From the NCBI RefSeq assembly GCF_002858925.1, contig NZ_PJRS01000034.1:1-64000 (forward strand): a stretch of 64,000 nt of DNA, in the 5' to 3' direction. Positions 34,574-43,714 of the stretch are shown here, one piece after another. Under the pieces are notes generated by a model, which saw only the letters and a program-made list of their open reading frames with translations, ran no database searches and was not told the DNA's origin. The position numbers and the translations under genes were made by a program. The stretch comes from Caulobacter zeae. GTDB taxonomy: Bacteria; Pseudomonadota; Alphaproteobacteria; Caulobacterales; Caulobacteraceae. The stretch's first letter is position 1, and every line of letters begins with the position of its first letter.

Positions 34574-34846
34574 TGAACGATTGCAGAGAACCGGGGACCT
34601 GAAATCCCCCACCTTGGGTAGCTAGTACAGTTTCACCCGTCAGGAGAATTTGAATAAAATACGTACGGCTAAACTGCCCTTAGTAATACAAATGTATATA
34701 GCCATAGCTCAGTGATAAGCGTTCGCAAAAATCATGCGACAAACCGACGCTATGCAACATCTAATAATCCCAGGTTGTGGATAAGTTATCCCTAGTTGGC
34801 TTTAACTGCATAACAAAGTCGGCCCAGCCAAAGCAGTTGGGTCCAC
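34574..34846. other. Divergent promoter region between fimbrial operon and LuxR-type gene
   Basis: Strikingly AT-rich compared with the genes. Contains ATACA-AA-TGTAT (34686-34697, perfect palindrome) and GGGGA-N7-TCCCC (34593-34609). No gene was found. Confidence 0.45.
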
Positions 34847-34871
34847 CGCCAGCCAAGGCTGGCGAGGGAGG
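34847..34871 (+). promoter_or_regulatory. Hairpin abutting the ribosome-binding site of the LuxR-type gene
   Basis: CGCCAGCC-AA-GGCTGGCG (34847-34864) is a perfect 8-bp stem ending directly before AGGGAGGG, which serves ATG 34877. It may modulate ribosome access or serve as an autoregulatory site. Confidence 0.45.
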
Positions 34872-34876
34872 GAAAG

Positions 34877-35458
34877 ATGGACGGCTCGCACGCCGCAGTG
34901 GCAGTCTTCGACACGAGCGCGGTGCGCTTTTGTCTCGACGAAGACCAGATTGCCCGTATCGTCATTGATCAGACCGCCACCGTGCTCTGGCGCTCGCGCG
35001 CCGCGGCCGTCCTTCTGGCGGGCCACAGCCCGCTGGTCGATCGGGGCGGCAAGATCGGCGGCGTCGACCGCCGCACGCATCACTTCCTGATGGAACGGAT
35101 GGCCGAGGCCCTGGCCGGCCATGACGTCTGCCAGTTCATCGGCAGCGAAGACCAAGATCGCCGCTTCCTGCTGCGCATGCGCGCCGTGCATGACGGCGAC
35201 CAGATGGCGCTGGTGATCGTGCTCAAGGATTTCGACGCCCCGGCCCACCTGCCCCGCCTGGGCGCCCTGTTCGGCCTGAGCATCATGGAAGCCAGGATCC
35301 TGGCGGAGATCATCGCCGGTCACAGCGCGGATAGGATCGCGGAGCTCAAGGGCGTCTCGGTCCTGACGGTCCGCACCCACATCAAGCACATCCACGGCAA
35401 GATGGGCGTGCGCTCGAAGGAAGAGATCCTGGCGACGGTGATCAAGATCTTCGCCTGA
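34877..35458 (+). CDS. LuxR-type regulator, divergent from the fimbrial operon
   Basis: 193 residues from ATG 34877 with a strong GGGAGGG site. The C-terminal helix-turn-helix spans about residues 130-190 (FGLSIMEARILAEIIAGHSADRI, with recognition helix in VLTVRTHIKHIHGKMGV). The first 120 residues resemble a PAS-like sensor (ARIVIDQTATVLWRSRAAAVLL) without phosphoacceptor motif. It has the same size and domain order as the regulator at 24219, and the two bracket the fimbrial genes. Its divergent position makes it the best candidate for direct control of that operon. Confidence 0.84.
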   Translation: MDGSHAAVAVFDTSAVRFCLDEDQIARIVIDQTATVLWRSRAAAVLLAGHSPLVDRGGKIGGVDRRTHHFLMERMAEALAGHDVCQFIGSEDQDRRFLLRMRAVHDGDQMALVIVLKDFDAPAHLPRLGALFGLSIMEARILAEIIAGHSADRIAELKGVSVLTVRTHIKHIHGKMGVRSKEEILATVIKIFA

Positions 35459-35462
35459 ACAC

Positions 35463-37307
35463 TTAGCCCGACGCCGCGGCTCCGCGCACGGCCCAGGCGA
35501 GCAGCCGCTCGCTCAGCGTCCTGGGCCGATCAAGGCCCAGGCGGCGCAGTCCCTCCTGCGGCGAAGGCGCGCTCATGCCCTTGAAGACATAGGCCATCAG
35601 CGCGCGGGGATCCTCCTGGGCGGCCTTCAAGCGGCCCAGCACCCGCAACAGCCCCTCCTCCACCTCGTCGAAGTCCGAACCGAAAGGCAGCAAGGGCGCC
35701 AGCCCGGCCGCCTTGGCGGGCTTCAACGCCTCGGCGATGCGCTCGGGCGTATTGCGGCGGAAAGCCTCGGGGATCGCGTAGTCCGCCTCCAGCTTGCCGG
35801 CGCTCTTGGCGGCGTCGAGCAACTCCGGCTGAAAGCGGGAATCCGAGACGTTCAGCATGCGGACGACCGTGTCGCGATCGGTCCGCCCCCGCAGGTCGGC
35901 GACGCCGTACTCGGTGATCAGCACGTCCTTCAGGTGGCGCGGGATCGTGCCGTGGGCGTAGGACCACAGGATGTTCGAAGCCGCTTTGCGGCCGCCGCCC
36001 CGCACGGCCGGCAGGGTGATGATCGAGCGCGCGCCTTCGAGCGCGAAGGCTTGCGCCACGAAGTTGTATTGCCCGCCCACTCCACTGACGACACGACCGT
36101 CGTCGAGGCCATCCGAGATCACCGACCCCAGCAGCGTCGCCATCATGGCGGTGTTGACGAACCGGGCGTCGACGCGGGCCGAGCGGCGAGCCGCCTCGTC
36201 GCCATAGATCTCGTTGATGCCCGAGATGGCCTGCATCTGGAACCTGACCCGCTCGTCCTCCGGCATCTCGCGCAGGGCTCGATAGAAGGCGCGCGGCCCC
36301 AGGAAGAAGCCGCCGTGCAGCACCGCGCCGTCGACCTCGCGCTTGAGCACGCCGGCCCGCCGCAGGTCGAGCAGGCAGTCGACGAACATCTCGGTCGCCG
36401 CATAAAGCCCGGCCTCGAAGGGCCCGCCGCACAACGGCGCCGCGCCCGTCGGCGACAGGCGCGCCACCGTCTCGGCGAACGCCTGGGGCTCACGATGACG
36501 GACGATCAGGCCCTGGGCGACCGCGTCGCTGATCGCGCCGATGCCCATCTGGATCGTACCGCCGTCGCGCACCAGCGAGGCGGCGTGGAAGCCGATCGCG
36601 TAGGAGGCGTCGGGGATCGGCTCCTTGGGCGGCGCGAACAGCGGAAACTGCACGCCCGGCCCGTCCAGCAATTGACTGAACATCTCGGCCGGCAGGTCGC
36701 CGTCGCCGGGCATGAACGGCAGCTCGTCATTGACCTGGCCCACCAGCAGGAAGTCGGCCTCGCCCGCCTTGCGCGCCGCCAGCAGGTCCAGGGTGATGTC
36801 GGTGTTGCAGGACAGGCTGAAGCGGTCGCCCCTTCCCGCCACCAACTGCGCGACAACATTGACGCCCCGGTCGCGCAGATAGCCGGCCGCGTGGGTGTAG
36901 TTGGCCGAAATGTAGCTGCGCTGGGCGCTGGGGACGTTCAGGCGCGTGCCGGCCTGGAAGAAGAACTCGTCGACCTCGATATTGGACGGCAGGGCGTCGC
37001 GCCGCTGCAGCTCGGCATAGGCCAGCAGCGGATATCCGCCGAGCGTGCGCTCGATGATCGGCCCCAGGAACCGCTTCTCCAGGTCGGACTTCGGCCGCGG
37101 CGGCTCCAGTGTCAGGGCCGTGAAGATGTGCAGGCGGACCCCAGGATCCCTCAGCGCCCGCGCCACCAGGGCGTTGACCACATGGTTGGCCTTGCCCAGT
37201 CCCAGCGGCAGGCCAAGAACGATGCGGCGGCCGACGCGATCGACGATCGCATCGGCCAGCGCGTCCGGATCGGTGAAGCGCGGCGTCATCGCGTCAGCTT
37301 GGATCAT
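35463..37307 (-). CDS. Acetyl-CoA hydrolase/transferase family protein
   Basis: 614 residues, a class I CoA-transferase-like enzyme moving CoA between acyl groups or hydrolysing acetyl-CoA. The N-terminal lobe includes GLPLGLGKANHVVNALV and the C-terminal lobe (AcetylCoA_hyd_C) contains VVSGVGGQYNFVAQAF and ITEYGVADLRGRTDRD. It is longer than the typical 430-500-residue members, as in a known proteobacterial subgroup. ATG 37307 is used; ATG 37289 is possible. It ends 4 bases from the convergent LuxR-type gene and lies downstream of fadE. In context it would balance acetyl-CoA and acetate. Confidence 0.85.
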   Translation of the reverse strand: MIQADAMTPRFTDPDALADAIVDRVGRRIVLGLPLGLGKANHVVNALVARALRDPGVRLHIFTALTLEPPRPKSDLEKRFLGPIIERTLGGYPLLAYAELQRRDALPSNIEVDEFFFQAGTRLNVPSAQRSYISANYTHAAGYLRDRGVNVVAQLVAGRGDRFSLSCNTDITLDLLAARKAGEADFLLVGQVNDELPFMPGDGDLPAEMFSQLLDGPGVQFPLFAPPKEPIPDASYAIGFHAASLVRDGGTIQMGIGAISDAVAQGLIVRHREPQAFAETVARLSPTGAAPLCGGPFEAGLYAATEMFVDCLLDLRRAGVLKREVDGAVLHGGFFLGPRAFYRALREMPEDERVRFQMQAISGINEIYGDEAARRSARVDARFVNTAMMATLLGSVISDGLDDGRVVSGVGGQYNFVAQAFALEGARSIITLPAVRGGGRKAASNILWSYAHGTIPRHLKDVLITEYGVADLRGRTDRDTVVRMLNVSDSRFQPELLDAAKSAGKLEADYAIPEAFRRNTPERIAEALKPAKAAGLAPLLPFGSDFDEVEEGLLRVLGRLKAAQEDPRALMAYVFKGMSAPSPQEGLRRLGLDRPRTLSERLLAWAVRGAAASG

Positions 37308-37343
37308 ACCGCCTTCGGGTTGAAGCGCTGAAGCTCGCCCAGG

Positions 37344-39668
37344 TCACATCCGGACTTCGAAACTGCGCGTCTCCCCCTGTCCGGGCCGTTCGGGGACCTC
37401 GCCGTCGCCCTGGGCCCTGGCTCGCTTGTCGCTGACCGCATCGACGCGCGCCTGCCCCCGCGTGGCCAGGCCATCGTGGGCGAAGTCGTCGACGGCGATC
37501 ACCTCGGCCACGGCCTTGTCGGCGGCCTGCAACTCGGCGATCTCGGCGGCGGAGACCAGGCCCTGCTCGGCGGCGATCTTCCAGTCGCGGATTTTCTGGG
37601 CCTTCAGGCGATCGTGGATCGGCTGGGTCGCCACCACGCGCTCGAAGGCGTCGATCAGCTGGCCGACAGCCTGGTCCTTGCCGCCGACATAGACGTTCTC
37701 CACGAGGCGGTCGCGGGTGTCGGACGGATGCAGCAGCAGTTCGGCGCAGGCCTGGGTCGTGCGGTCCGACGGCCCGCGGCGATGGACCCCGAACGGCAGG
37801 ATCGCCGCCCGCAACAGCCAGGCGGCCGGGCGGTTGGGCAGGTTGGCGAACACCTCGTCGAAGCGCTGCTCGATCGTGGCGAAGGCGGTGTCGGCGCACC
37901 ATTGCAGCAGCGGGAAGTCGGCGTCCTGGCGCCCCTCGTCCTCCCAGCGCTTCAGCGCGCCCGACAGGAAGTAGAGTTCGGAGAGAATGTCGCCCAGGCG
38001 GGCCGACAGCATCTCCTTGCGCTTGAGATCGCCGCCCAGCGTCAGCAGAGCGATGTCCGAGGCCAGGGCGAAGCCGGCGCTGTAGCGGCCGGCCTGGCGA
38101 TAGAAGCGCCTGGCGCGGCCAGCGTCAGGGGCCGGCGACAGGGCGCCATTGGTCCAGCTGCGGGCGAAGGTGCGGATGCCGTTGCGCAGGGCGTGGGCCA
38201 CGTGGCTCCAGAACGCCTCGTCGAAGTCCTCCAGGCCCTTCTCGGGATCGGCCTCGCCCAGGGCCAGGATCTCGCGGAGCATGTAGGGGTGCGCGCGGAT
38301 CGCCCCCTGGCCGAAGACCATCAGGCTGCGGGTCAGGATATTCGCGCCTTCGACGGTGATGCCGACCGGGATCGCCCGGTACTGCGCACCCATGTAGTTG
38401 CGCGGCCCTTCGATGATCGCCTTGCCGCCGTGGACGTCCATGGCGTCGTTGACCACCACCCGCATGCGCTCGGTCGCGCCGGACTTCAGCAGCGCCGAGA
38501 TCACCGACGGGTGCTTGCCAAGGTCAAGGCCCGCACAGGTCAGGCGGCGGGCGCCATCGACGAGATAGGCGTTGCCGGCGATGCGGGCCAGGCGCTCCTG
38601 CACGCCCTCGAACTTGCCGATCGAAATGCCGAACTGCTGGCGAACCCGAGCATAGCTGCCCGTCGTCAGGGCGCTGAAGGCGGCGGCCGCGCCGGACAGG
38701 GCCGGCAGCGAGATCCCGCGCCCAGCCGCCAGGGCCGTCATCAGCATCTTCCACCCCTGCCCCACCCGCTCGGCGCCGCCGATCACGAGATCCATGGGGA
38801 TGAAGACGTCCTTGCCCCAGTTGGGGCCGTTCTGGAACGTCTGGAAGGCCGGCAGGTGGCGGCGGCCGATCTCGACGCCCTGCGTCGTCGTCGGCACCAG
38901 CGCGCAGGTGATGCCGATGTCCTCGTCCTGCCCCAGCAGGCGGTCGGGGTCGCGCAGCTTGAAGGCCAGGCCCAGCACCGTGCAGACGGGGCCAAGGGTG
39001 ATGTAGCGCTTGTGCCAGTTGAGGCGGATGCCCAGGACCTCACGCCCCTCCCAGGTTCCACGGCAGACCACGCCCTCGTCGACCATGGCCGAGGCGTCGG
39101 AACCGGCCTCCGGGCTGGTCAGGCCGAAGGCCGGGATCTCGCGGCCGTCGGCCAGGCGCGGCAGCCAGTGGTCCTGCTGGGCCTTGGTCCCGAAGCGCAT
39201 GATCAGCTCGCCCGGGCCCAGGGAGTTTGGCACCATCGTCGTCACCGCCGCCGAGACCGAGCGGCTGGCGATGCGGCGCACGACCTCGGCGTGACCAAAG
39301 GCCGAGAAGCCCAGGCCACCGTACTGCTTGGGAATGATCATCCCGAAGAACTTGTTTTCCTTCAGGAAGCTCCAGACCTCCGGCGGCAGGTCGCGGGTCT
39401 CCCAGGTCATGGTCCATTCGTCGACCATGGCGCAGAGCTTTTCGACCGGGCCGTCCATGAAGGCCTGTTCGTCGGGGCGCAGCTGAGGCTTGGGGAACGA
39501 CAGCAGTTCGTTCCAGTCCGGATCGCCGGTGAACAGCGCCGCATCCCACCAGACGTCGCCGGCGTCGACGGCGTCGCGCTCGGTCTGGGACAAGGCCGGC
39601 AGCACGCCTTGGGCCCACTGGAAGATCGGTCGGGTCAGAAGATCCCGGCGCAGGGAGGAGATGGTCAT
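37344..39668 (-). CDS. fadE: FadE-type acyl-CoA dehydrogenase
   Basis: 774 residues, close to the length of E. coli FadE and much longer than ordinary 380-residue dehydrogenases. The flavin core has FFGMIIPKQYGGLGFSAFGHAEV, P-N-S-L-G-P-G-E-L-I and AFGLTSPEAGSDASAMVDEG (substrate/FAD loop); the middle has IEGPRNYMGAQYRAIPVGI followed by TVEGANILTRSLMVFGQGAI. The last 300 residues are the DUF1974-type extension. It performs the first oxidation of fatty acyl-CoA in beta-oxidation. The acetyl-CoA produced would feed the glyoxylate enzymes encoded just upstream. Confidence 0.92.
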   Translation of the reverse strand: MTISSLRRDLLTRPIFQWAQGVLPALSQTERDAVDAGDVWWDAALFTGDPDWNELLSFPKPQLRPDEQAFMDGPVEKLCAMVDEWTMTWETRDLPPEVWSFLKENKFFGMIIPKQYGGLGFSAFGHAEVVRRIASRSVSAAVTTMVPNSLGPGELIMRFGTKAQQDHWLPRLADGREIPAFGLTSPEAGSDASAMVDEGVVCRGTWEGREVLGIRLNWHKRYITLGPVCTVLGLAFKLRDPDRLLGQDEDIGITCALVPTTTQGVEIGRRHLPAFQTFQNGPNWGKDVFIPMDLVIGGAERVGQGWKMLMTALAAGRGISLPALSGAAAAFSALTTGSYARVRQQFGISIGKFEGVQERLARIAGNAYLVDGARRLTCAGLDLGKHPSVISALLKSGATERMRVVVNDAMDVHGGKAIIEGPRNYMGAQYRAIPVGITVEGANILTRSLMVFGQGAIRAHPYMLREILALGEADPEKGLEDFDEAFWSHVAHALRNGIRTFARSWTNGALSPAPDAGRARRFYRQAGRYSAGFALASDIALLTLGGDLKRKEMLSARLGDILSELYFLSGALKRWEDEGRQDADFPLLQWCADTAFATIEQRFDEVFANLPNRPAAWLLRAAILPFGVHRRGPSDRTTQACAELLLHPSDTRDRLVENVYVGGKDQAVGQLIDAFERVVATQPIHDRLKAQKIRDWKIAAEQGLVSAAEIAELQAADKAVAEVIAVDDFAHDGLATRGQARVDAVSDKRARAQGDGEVPERPGQGETRSFEVRM

Positions 39669-39766
39669 GACGAGACGCCCGCCTTGTTACTGGTCGAGCG
39701 TCAGAACGCGCCGGGGCTCGCATGGCTCCGGCTTTTCGGGGCCTTCGTGTCGGTAAGGCGACGCAA

Positions 39767-39800
39767 GCGGCGGCGCTCCGGGGGGATGGAGCGCCGCCGC
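39767..39800 (-). terminator. Strong hairpin after malate synthase
   Basis: GCGGCGGCGCTCC (39767-39779) and GGAGCGCCGCCGC (39788-39800) form a perfect 13-bp stem with an 8-base loop, 10 bases beyond the aceB stop. Only TTG follows on the minus strand, so termination may be incomplete, or the stem may protect the aceB 3' end. Confidence 0.55.
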
Positions 39801-39810
39801 CGTGCCGGTG

Positions 39811-41391
39811 TCAGCCGATCAGCTCATAGGCCGGAAGGGTCAGGAACTCCTCCAGCGTGTCGGACAGCACCATGCGGGTGAAGAGGTGCGCGGCCTCCTC
39901 CAGGCGCGGCGAGCCGAACTCGCGGCGCAGGTCGGCCATCTCCTGGGTGAACAGGCTGACGAACAGTTCCGAGGTCAGCACCCGGCCGTCGTCGAGCTCG
40001 GCGCCCAGGCGCACCCACTGCCACAGCTGCGTGCGGCAGATCTCGGCGGTCGCGGCGTCTTCCATCAGGTTGTAGAGCGGCACCGCGCCCCGGCCTTCCA
40101 GCCAGGCCTGGGTGTAGCGCACGCCGACGCGGACGGCCTCGCGGGCCCCGGCCTCGGTGCGGGCCCCGTCGTGCAGCTCCAGCATCTGGCTTTGCGTGAT
40201 CTCCAGACCCTCCAGCGTCTTGTCGAGCTGGTTGGGCGCGGGCATCAGGCGGTCGAAGACCTCCATGGCCACCGGCACGAGATCCGGGTGCGCCACCCAG
40301 GTGCCGTCGTGGCCAGCGCCGGCCTCGCGCTCCTTGTCGGCGCGGACCTTGGCGAAGGCGGCCTGATTGGCGGCCTCGTCGCCCTTGACCGGGATCTGGG
40401 CGGCCATGCCGCCCATGGCGAAGGCGCCGCGACGGTGGCAGGTCTGGATCAGCTTCAGCGAATAGGCGCCCAGGAAGGCCTTGCCCATCACCATGGCCGA
40501 ACGGTCCGGCGTCAGGAAAGCCGGCGTGCGGCCCAGGCGCTTGATGAACGAGAAGATGTAGTCCCAGCGGCCGCAGTTGAGGCCGACGATGTGGTCCTTC
40601 AGCTCAAACAGGATCTCGTCCATCTCGAAGGCGGCAGGGATGGTCTCGATCAGGACCGTAGCCTTGAACGTGCCGACGGGCAGGCCCAGGGCCTCCTGGG
40701 CGCGGACGAAGACCTCGTTCCAGAGGCGCGCCTCCAGGCGGCTCTCCAGCTTGGGCAGGTAGAAGTACGGGCCAGAGCCCTTCGCGATCGCCGCGCGGGC
40801 GTTGTGGAAGACATAGAGGCCGAAGTCGAACAGCGCGCCGGCGACAGGCGCGCCGTCGACTTCGAGGTGGCTTTCCGGAAGGTGCCAGCCACGCGGGCGG
40901 ACCTTCAGGACGGCCGGGTTGGCTCCCAGCGCATAGCTTTTGCCGGACTTCGGATCGACGTGGTCCAAGACGCCGTTCCAGCGGTCCTTCAGGTTGACCT
41001 GGCCTTCGACGACATTGGCCCAGGTGGGGGCCGTGGCGTCCTCGAAGTCGGCCATGAACACCTTCGCCCCGCAGTTGAGGGCGTTGATGATCATCTTGCG
41101 GTCGACCGGCCCGGTGATTTCGACACGGCGGTCGAGCAGGTCGGCGGGAATGGGGGCGACGCGCCAGTCGGCGGCGCGGACATGCGAGGTTTCCGCCAGG
41201 AAGTCAGGCAGCTCGCCGGCGTCGAAGCGGGCCTGGCGCGCCTGGCGCGCCGCCAGCAGCTCGCGGCGGCGGCCGTCGAAGCGGCGGTGCAGGTCGGCCA
41301 CGAAGGCCACGGCCTCAGGCGTGAGGATCTCTACCGCGCGGCCCTCGACGGGGCCGAGGATCTGGACGTTGGCGGCGATGTCGAGAGGCAT
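39811..41391 (-). CDS. aceB: Malate synthase A
   Basis: 526 residues, the usual length of the A-type enzyme. It condenses glyoxylate with acetyl-CoA to malate. The family signature K-D-H-I-V-G-L-N-C-G-R-W-D-Y-I-F is intact near residue 265, with MADFEDATAPTW (about residue 115), YFYLPKLESRLEARLWN and GGMAAQIPVKGD also present. The ATG at 41391 has no other good competitor. Isocitrate lyase lies upstream on the same strand, with a small gene and a hairpin repeat in between. Confidence 0.96.
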   Translation of the reverse strand: MPLDIAANVQILGPVEGRAVEILTPEAVAFVADLHRRFDGRRRELLAARQARQARFDAGELPDFLAETSHVRAADWRVAPIPADLLDRRVEITGPVDRKMIINALNCGAKVFMADFEDATAPTWANVVEGQVNLKDRWNGVLDHVDPKSGKSYALGANPAVLKVRPRGWHLPESHLEVDGAPVAGALFDFGLYVFHNARAAIAKGSGPYFYLPKLESRLEARLWNEVFVRAQEALGLPVGTFKATVLIETIPAAFEMDEILFELKDHIVGLNCGRWDYIFSFIKRLGRTPAFLTPDRSAMVMGKAFLGAYSLKLIQTCHRRGAFAMGGMAAQIPVKGDEAANQAAFAKVRADKEREAGAGHDGTWVAHPDLVPVAMEVFDRLMPAPNQLDKTLEGLEITQSQMLELHDGARTEAGAREAVRVGVRYTQAWLEGRGAVPLYNLMEDAATAEICRTQLWQWVRLGAELDDGRVLTSELFVSLFTQEMADLRREFGSPRLEEAAHLFTRMVLSDTLEEFLTLPAYELIG

Positions 41392-41637
41392 GGCGTGTTC
41401 CGTGGTGTTGGGACGCGGACTTGGGAGAGGGTTTATCGGATGCGCTCAGCGCACCCAAGTCGAAGCCGGAGCCCAGGGACCGCCGCGCGGAGCCGGCCAC
41501 CGCGAAGAAGCCTCGACGCCGCGCGGCGGTCCCTGGGTCCCGGATGGGGCTTGCGCGCCCTCCGGGATGACGATTGCAGTGTGGCGGGCGAGAGGAGGAA
41601 GCAGGCGCCTCCCCTCGCCCGCGGGCGCCGAGCGTCT
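41392..41637. repeat. Intergenic region with a perfect 19-bp inverted repeat
   Basis: CCCAGGGACCGCCGCGCGG (41472-41490) and its exact complement CCGCGCGGCGGTCCCTGGG (41519-41537) are 28 bases apart. The flanks GAAGCCGGAG and TCCCGGATGGGG are typical of dispersed palindromic elements in this group. No T-run follows on either strand, so it is more likely a mobile-type repeat or an mRNA stem than a terminator. I see no gene here. Confidence 0.65.
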
Positions 41638-41874
41638 TTAAGCGCTCTTGGGCGCTTCGTTGGCGCGGATGGTCGGGACGATCTGGTCGCCCCAGTTGCC
41701 CGAGCCGTCATGGTGGCGCGAGGTGCGCACCAGCTCGACCGAGTAGCCGGCCTCGATGGCGCGGCGGACGGCTTCGTTGAGGCGGTGCGAGGCCTCGGCG
41801 AGGCGGTCCACGGCGCGATCCTGGGCCGACGAGTCCGGCATCGCGGCCGGAGCGAATTGCGTGACGTTGGTCAT
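41638..41874 (-). CDS. Small conserved-type protein between aceA and aceB
   Basis: 78 residues, no signal peptide or membrane segment. After a short variable N-terminus comes a helical part (AVDRLAEASHRLNEAVRRAIEAGYSVEL) and then VRTSRHHDGSGNWGDQIVPTI. The ribosome-binding site AGGAGA lies a few bases before ATG 41874. It starts 68 bases after the aceA stop, so it is probably co-transcribed. I do not recognise the family; the position suggests a role linked to isocitrate lyase, but this is inference. Confidence 0.72.
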   Translation of the reverse strand: MTNVTQFAPAAMPDSSAQDRAVDRLAEASHRLNEAVRRAIEAGYSVELVRTSRHHDGSGNWGDQIVPTIRANEAPKSA

Positions 41875-41941
41875 GGCGTTCTCTCCTGTAGGTTTTCGCC
41901 AGTGGGTGGTGAGGTGGGGGTGGTGTTCTTCGAACGCCGGG

Positions 41942-43555
41942 CTATTCGGCGGCGAACTGGTTCATGGTGTTGGCGTGGCCGCCGGCCTTCAGGGCCCGCT
42001 CGCCGCCGACCATCTCCTTGAAGGTGTCGCCGAGGTCGGAGCCGACCTCGTGCTGGTGCTTCACGGCCGAGACCCCGCGACGGATCTCCTCGCGCTGCAC
42101 CGAGTTGACGTAGGCCTGCATCCGCTGGTCGCCGAAGTAGCCGCGCGACAGCTCGTCGACGCTCTTGGCGGTCAGGTGGAAGGTCGGCAGGGTGATCAGG
42201 TTGTGGAACACCCCGGCGCGGGCCGAGATGTCGACCTGGAAGCGGGCCAGGCGATCGTCGGCCTCGCGGCCCAGATCGGTGGCGTCGTACTCGGCCGACA
42301 TCAGAACATTGCCGTCGGGATAGGAGTCCTCGTGGATCTTGCCCTCGGCGATCCACTGGGCGCGGACCTGCTTGCGCAGGTTCAGGGTCCAGTTGAACGA
42401 CGGCGAGTTGTTGTAGGTCAGCTTGGCGTTCGGCACGGCCTTGCGGACCTCGGCCACCATCGAGGCGATCTCGTCGACGTTCGGCGTGTCGGTCTCGATC
42501 CAGAGCAGGTCGGCGCCGCCTTGCGTCAGGTTGGCGATGCAATCCTCGATGACCCGGGCGCGGCCCGTGCCATCCTGGAAGGCGAACAGGCCGTTGGCCA
42601 TGCGCACCGGCTTGACGAAGGCGCCGTCCTTCATGATCGCGATCTCGCCGTCGCGCAGCGGATTCTCGGGCGTGATGGCCTCGGTCTTCAGCCACTTGAT
42701 GTATTCGGCGGCCAGATCGCCCTCGCCCTGGCTGACCGGGACCTTCTGGGTCAGGCCCGCGCCCAGGCTGTCGGTGCGGGCGACGATGACGCCCTCGTCG
42801 ACGCCCAGTTCCTCGAAGGCCAGGCGGCAGGCGCGCAGCTTCTCGATGAAGTCCTCGCGCGGCACGGTGACCTTGCCGTCCTGGTGGCCGCACTGCTTGG
42901 CGTCGCTGACCTGGTTCTCGATCTGCAGGCAGCAGGCGCCGGCCTTGATCATCTCCTTGGCCAGCAAGTAGGTCGCATGCTCGTTGCCGAAGCCGGCGTC
43001 GATGTCGGCGATGATCGGAACGACGTGGGTCTCGAAGGTGTCGATGGCCTTGATCGCGGCCTGCTCGGCGACCTGGTCGCCGGCGTCGCGGGCGGCCTTA
43101 AGCGCCTTGAAGAGGTCGTTGATCGCCACTTCGTCGGCCTGGCGCAGCGAGACGTAGATCTCTTCGATCAGGTCGACGACCGAGGTCTTCTCGTGCATCG
43201 ACTGGTCCGGCAGGTGGCCGAAGCGGTTGCGAAGGCCCGCGACCATCCAGCCCGACAGATAGACATAGGCGCCCTTGGTCGTGCCGCGCAGGCGCTTGAC
43301 CGACTTGATCATCTGCTGGGCGTGGAAGCCCGACCAGCAGCCCAGCGACTGGGTGAACTTGCTGCTATCGGCATCATAGGCGGCCATGTCGGCGCGCATG
43401 ACGACGGCCATCTCGCGAGCGATGTCCAGGTGGGTGTTGAAGGTGTTCTGCAGCTTCAGCTGGATGATGTCGTCGATGGCGACGCCGCCGGGCGTCACGC
43501 CCTGCGGATAGCGGGCGATAAGGTCCTGGCGGTGCTCGGCGTAGGTCTTGCGCAT
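41942..43555 (-). CDS. aceA: Isocitrate lyase (large form)
   Basis: 537 residues, about 100 longer than E. coli AceA and in the size range of the Pseudomonas-type large enzyme. It cleaves isocitrate into glyoxylate and succinate. The catalytic loop reads K-Q-C-G-H near residue 222 (usual K-K-C-G-H), with IIADIDAGFGNEHATYLLAKEMI and IENQVSDAKQCGHQDGKV before it. The catalytic cysteine is present and Gln for the second Lys is common in this subgroup. The gene is divergent from its likely regulator at 43715. Confidence 0.95.
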   Translation of the reverse strand: MRKTYAEHRQDLIARYPQGVTPGGVAIDDIIQLKLQNTFNTHLDIAREMAVVMRADMAAYDADSSKFTQSLGCWSGFHAQQMIKSVKRLRGTTKGAYVYLSGWMVAGLRNRFGHLPDQSMHEKTSVVDLIEEIYVSLRQADEVAINDLFKALKAARDAGDQVAEQAAIKAIDTFETHVVPIIADIDAGFGNEHATYLLAKEMIKAGACCLQIENQVSDAKQCGHQDGKVTVPREDFIEKLRACRLAFEELGVDEGVIVARTDSLGAGLTQKVPVSQGEGDLAAEYIKWLKTEAITPENPLRDGEIAIMKDGAFVKPVRMANGLFAFQDGTGRARVIEDCIANLTQGGADLLWIETDTPNVDEIASMVAEVRKAVPNAKLTYNNSPSFNWTLNLRKQVRAQWIAEGKIHEDSYPDGNVLMSAEYDATDLGREADDRLARFQVDISARAGVFHNLITLPTFHLTAKSVDELSRGYFGDQRMQAYVNSVQREEIRRGVSAVKHQHEVGSDLGDTFKEMVGGERALKAGGHANTMNQFAAE

Positions 43556-43659
43556 GGTCGTCGTTCTTCCCCATCGGGGCCCGCTTGTTGGGAGGCGGGC
43601 TGTAAGCTGTGACAGGGAGCTAACGCCGATGCGGCAAGGCGGTCGAACCTATTGAAGAC

Positions 43660-43696
43660 GATTTGTCACAAATCAACTTTGTGTATTTTGTAAAAT
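43660..43696. promoter_or_regulatory. Palindromes in the aceA/regulator divergent promoter
   Basis: GATTTGT-C-ACAAATC (43660-43674) and ATTTT-GT-AAAAT (43685-43696) are perfect palindromes in a 150-base divergent promoter. CAACTTTGTG between them recalls the AACTTTGC half-site of RamB in Corynebacterium. They are the probable binding sites of the regulator encoded next door. Confidence 0.55.
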
Positions 43697-43714
43697 CGTG
43701 ACAACGTGACAGAC

